Source: an uncultured Tateyamaria sp. (GTDB lineage Bacteria; Pseudomonadota; Alphaproteobacteria; Rhodobacterales; Rhodobacteraceae). Taken from it: a stretch of DNA of 64,000 nucleotides. Both the position numbers and the translations under genes were made by a program. Where the stretch lies: NCBI RefSeq assembly GCF_947504105.1, contig NZ_CANNGP010000011.1:1-64000 (forward strand), in the 5' to 3' direction. Each line of letters starts with the position of its first letter. Position 1 is the stretch's first letter. Shown piece after piece: positions 62,618 to 64,000 of this stretch. Under the pieces are notes generated by a model that ran no database searches, was not told where the DNA came from, and was given only the letters and a program-made list of their open reading frames with translations.

Positions 62618-63375
62618 CCGAACTGCCCCGTACCCCATCATTCGATCTGTCGGGAAAGCGTGCGCTTGTGACCGGTGCGTCGTCTGGTATCGGCCTTGGC
62701 TGTGCCGTGGCTTTGGCCGAGGCAGGCGCACACGTTGTTTGCGCTGCCCGCCGCGCTGACGCCTTGGCCGATGTGGTCAACGCCATGACTGAGCAAGGCT
62801 GGAGCGCCGAGGCGATGCCGCTTGATCAGTCTGATATAGAAGCAGTCAACGCGGCCTTTGATCAACCGTACGATATCGTCCTGAATTCGGCAGGGCTGGC
62901 GCGTCATGGTCCTTCGATAGAGACGCAACCGGATGACTTCGATGCCGTTGTAGGGATCAACTTGAAGGGCGCTTACTTCCTGTCCACCGCCGCCGCGCGC
63001 GCCTTGACCATGGTCGGCAAACCGGGCTCGATCATCCATATCTCGTCCCAGATGGGCCATGTGGGGGGCATCGACCGGGCCGTCTACTGCGCCACGAAAC
63101 ACGGGGTCGAGGGGATGGTCAAATCGATGGCCATTGAGTGGGGCAAGGCCAATATTCGGATCAACACGGTCTGTCCGACCTTCGTGCGCACGGCCTTTAC
63201 CGAGAAGTCATTTCAGGACCCCGACCGTTACGCGTGGATCATGGACAAGATCAAGTTGCCACGCGTGGCAGAGGTCGAGGATATCATGGGCGCAGTCCTC
63301 TTCCTCGCGTCCGACGCGTCGGCGATGGTCACGGGCACCTCGATGCTGATTGACGGAGGTTGGACGGCTGACTGA
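62614..63375 (+). CDS. SDR family oxidoreductase
   Basis: A 253-residue classical SDR. GASSGIGLGCAVALAE binds the cofactor, LNSAGLARHGPS is the NNAG-like motif with Ser, and the catalytic set is HISSQMGHVG with YCATKHGVEGMVKSMAIEW. The start is TTG at 62614, overlapping the GST stop, with GGGAGG in front. It probably oxidises or reduces a hydroxyl or keto group in the same pathway as the HisD-like enzyme. Its stop overlaps the LacI start. Confidence 0.94.
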   Translation: MTELPRTPSFDLSGKRALVTGASSGIGLGCAVALAEAGAHVVCAARRADALADVVNAMTEQGWSAEAMPLDQSDIEAVNAAFDQPYDIVLNSAGLARHGPSIETQPDDFDAVVGINLKGAYFLSTAAARALTMVGKPGSIIHISSQMGHVGGIDRAVYCATKHGVEGMVKSMAIEWGKANIRINTVCPTFVRTAFTEKSFQDPDRYAWIMDKIKLPRVAEVEDIMGAVLFLASDASAMVTGTSMLIDGGWTAD

Positions 63376-64000
63376 TGCCCGACAAGGTGACAGCACTCGA
63401 CGTAGCGGCCCGGGCGGGTGTATCCCGCTCGGCGGTCAGCCGTGTGTTCACGCCGGGTGCATCCGTGTCCAAGCGCACGGCAGACAAGGTCCGGCAGGCG
63501 GCGGATGCGTTGGGTTACCGCCCAAACGTGCTGGCGCGCAGCCTGATCACGGGGCGGAGCCGCATCATCGGATTGGTTGTCGCCTATCTGGAAAACCATT
63601 TTTACCCCGAGGCCATCGAGAGGCTCAGCCGCAAGCTGCAAGAGCAGGGCTATCACGTGCTTGTCTTTCTTTCATCGAACAGCGGCGAAGAGGCGGATGA
63701 GGTCATGGCCGAGCTGCTTGACTACCAAGTGGATGGAATCATCGCGGCGAGCGTGGGCATGTCCAACGATCTAACGCAACGGTGCGAGGCGGCTGGTATT
63801 CCCATTGTCCTGTTTAACCGCGCGCAGGATGATGACCGTTTGTCGGCGGTGACCTCTGACAACTACCATGGGGGCCGAAAGCTGGCCGAGTTTTTGCTGG
63901 CAGGCGGCCACAGTCGCATCGCGCATATTGCTGGCTGGGAAGGCGCCTCCACCCAGCGCGACCGTGAGGCCGGATTTGTTGCAGGGCTTGAAGCGGGTGG
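63375..64000 (+). CDS. LacI family transcriptional regulator (partial, cut by window end)
   Basis: The first 208 codons of a LacI/PurR repressor. VTALDVAARAGVSRSAVSRVF is the helix-turn-helix, TADKVRQAADALGYRPNVLAR the hinge, then a periplasmic-binding-like sensor domain starting SRIIGLVVAYLENHFYP. The start overlaps the SDR stop (TGATG). It probably represses the whole locus through the palindrome at 54111-54126 and is released by the imported compound or an early product. The remainder lies past base 64000. Confidence 0.95.
   Translation, partial: MPDKVTALDVAARAGVSRSAVSRVFTPGASVSKRTADKVRQAADALGYRPNVLARSLITGRSRIIGLVVAYLENHFYPEAIERLSRKLQEQGYHVLVFLSSNSGEEADEVMAELLDYQVDGIIAASVGMSNDLTQRCEAAGIPIVLFNRAQDDDRLSAVTSDNYHGGRKLAEFLLAGGHSRIAHIAGWEGASTQRDREAGFVAGLEAG

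Overview
The window looks like chromosome of an alphaproteobacterium of the Rhodobacterales (roseobacter-like). This is inferred from gene content and GC-rich codon use: an Anbu-type protease cluster, a Hint-domain protein, BKACE and DmdC-like acyl-CoA dehydrogenases, a YcjX/YcjF pair and many ATGA stop/start overlaps. No rRNA, tRNA, CRISPR array, transposase or phage gene was recognised. About 62 protein genes are supported.

1-8.3 kb holds small regulator/oxidoreductase modules: AraC regulator divergent from an NAD epimerase; LysR regulator divergent from two SDRs; a ParD-like protein followed by a second-type methionine aminopeptidase, with a perfect 20-bp palindrome in front; an NmrA-like reductase plus NTF2-like protein divergent from a TetR regulator. 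8.3-12.3 kb (minus strand) is the conserved but poorly understood cluster of circularly permuted ATP-grasp, alpha-E, transglutaminase-like and Anbu proteasome-like protease; the Anbu reading frame is shifted near its C-terminus. 12.5-16.9 kb carries a BKACE enzyme, an acyl-CoA dehydrogenase, an uncharacterised 547-residue protein and a DUF3726-like protein.

16.9-28.4 kb holds truA, YcjX-GNAT-YcjF, a cyclic-nucleotide-binding/thioredoxin-reductase-like flavoprotein without the redox CxxC, a large DUF2339 membrane protein and ileS. 28.4-36 kb holds a DUF427-adenylate cyclase fusion, an acyl-CoA synthetase, a DMT exporter with a sulfotransferase, a Hint protein, LysE and GFA proteins and a GNAT.

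36-46.4 kb is a fatty/branched acyl-CoA oxidation region: FadB- and FadA-like enzymes, a GST, two acyl-CoA dehydrogenases (one LCAD-like, one DmdC-like), a 70-residue protein, two MerR regulators, a universal stress protein and two PaaI thioesterases. 46.4-54 kb contains a MATE exporter, pyrD with DUF1330/DUF952 genes, a secreted 5'-nucleotidase, an SRAP protein, a cupredoxin-like protein without copper ligands, and glutaryl-CoA dehydrogenase.

54.1 kb to the end is one co-directional catabolic locus: a CUT1-type ABC importer (ATPase, binding protein, two permeases, and the stub of a GMC oxidoreductase between binding protein and permease), SnoaL-like proteins, a HisD/HpsN-family dehydrogenase, a GST, an SDR and a LacI regulator cut by the window end. 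A perfect LacI-type palindrome lies 58 bp before the first gene. The substrate is unknown; a polyol, possibly sulfonated, is a reasonable guess. This locus and the Anbu cluster are the best candidates for under-described biology here.
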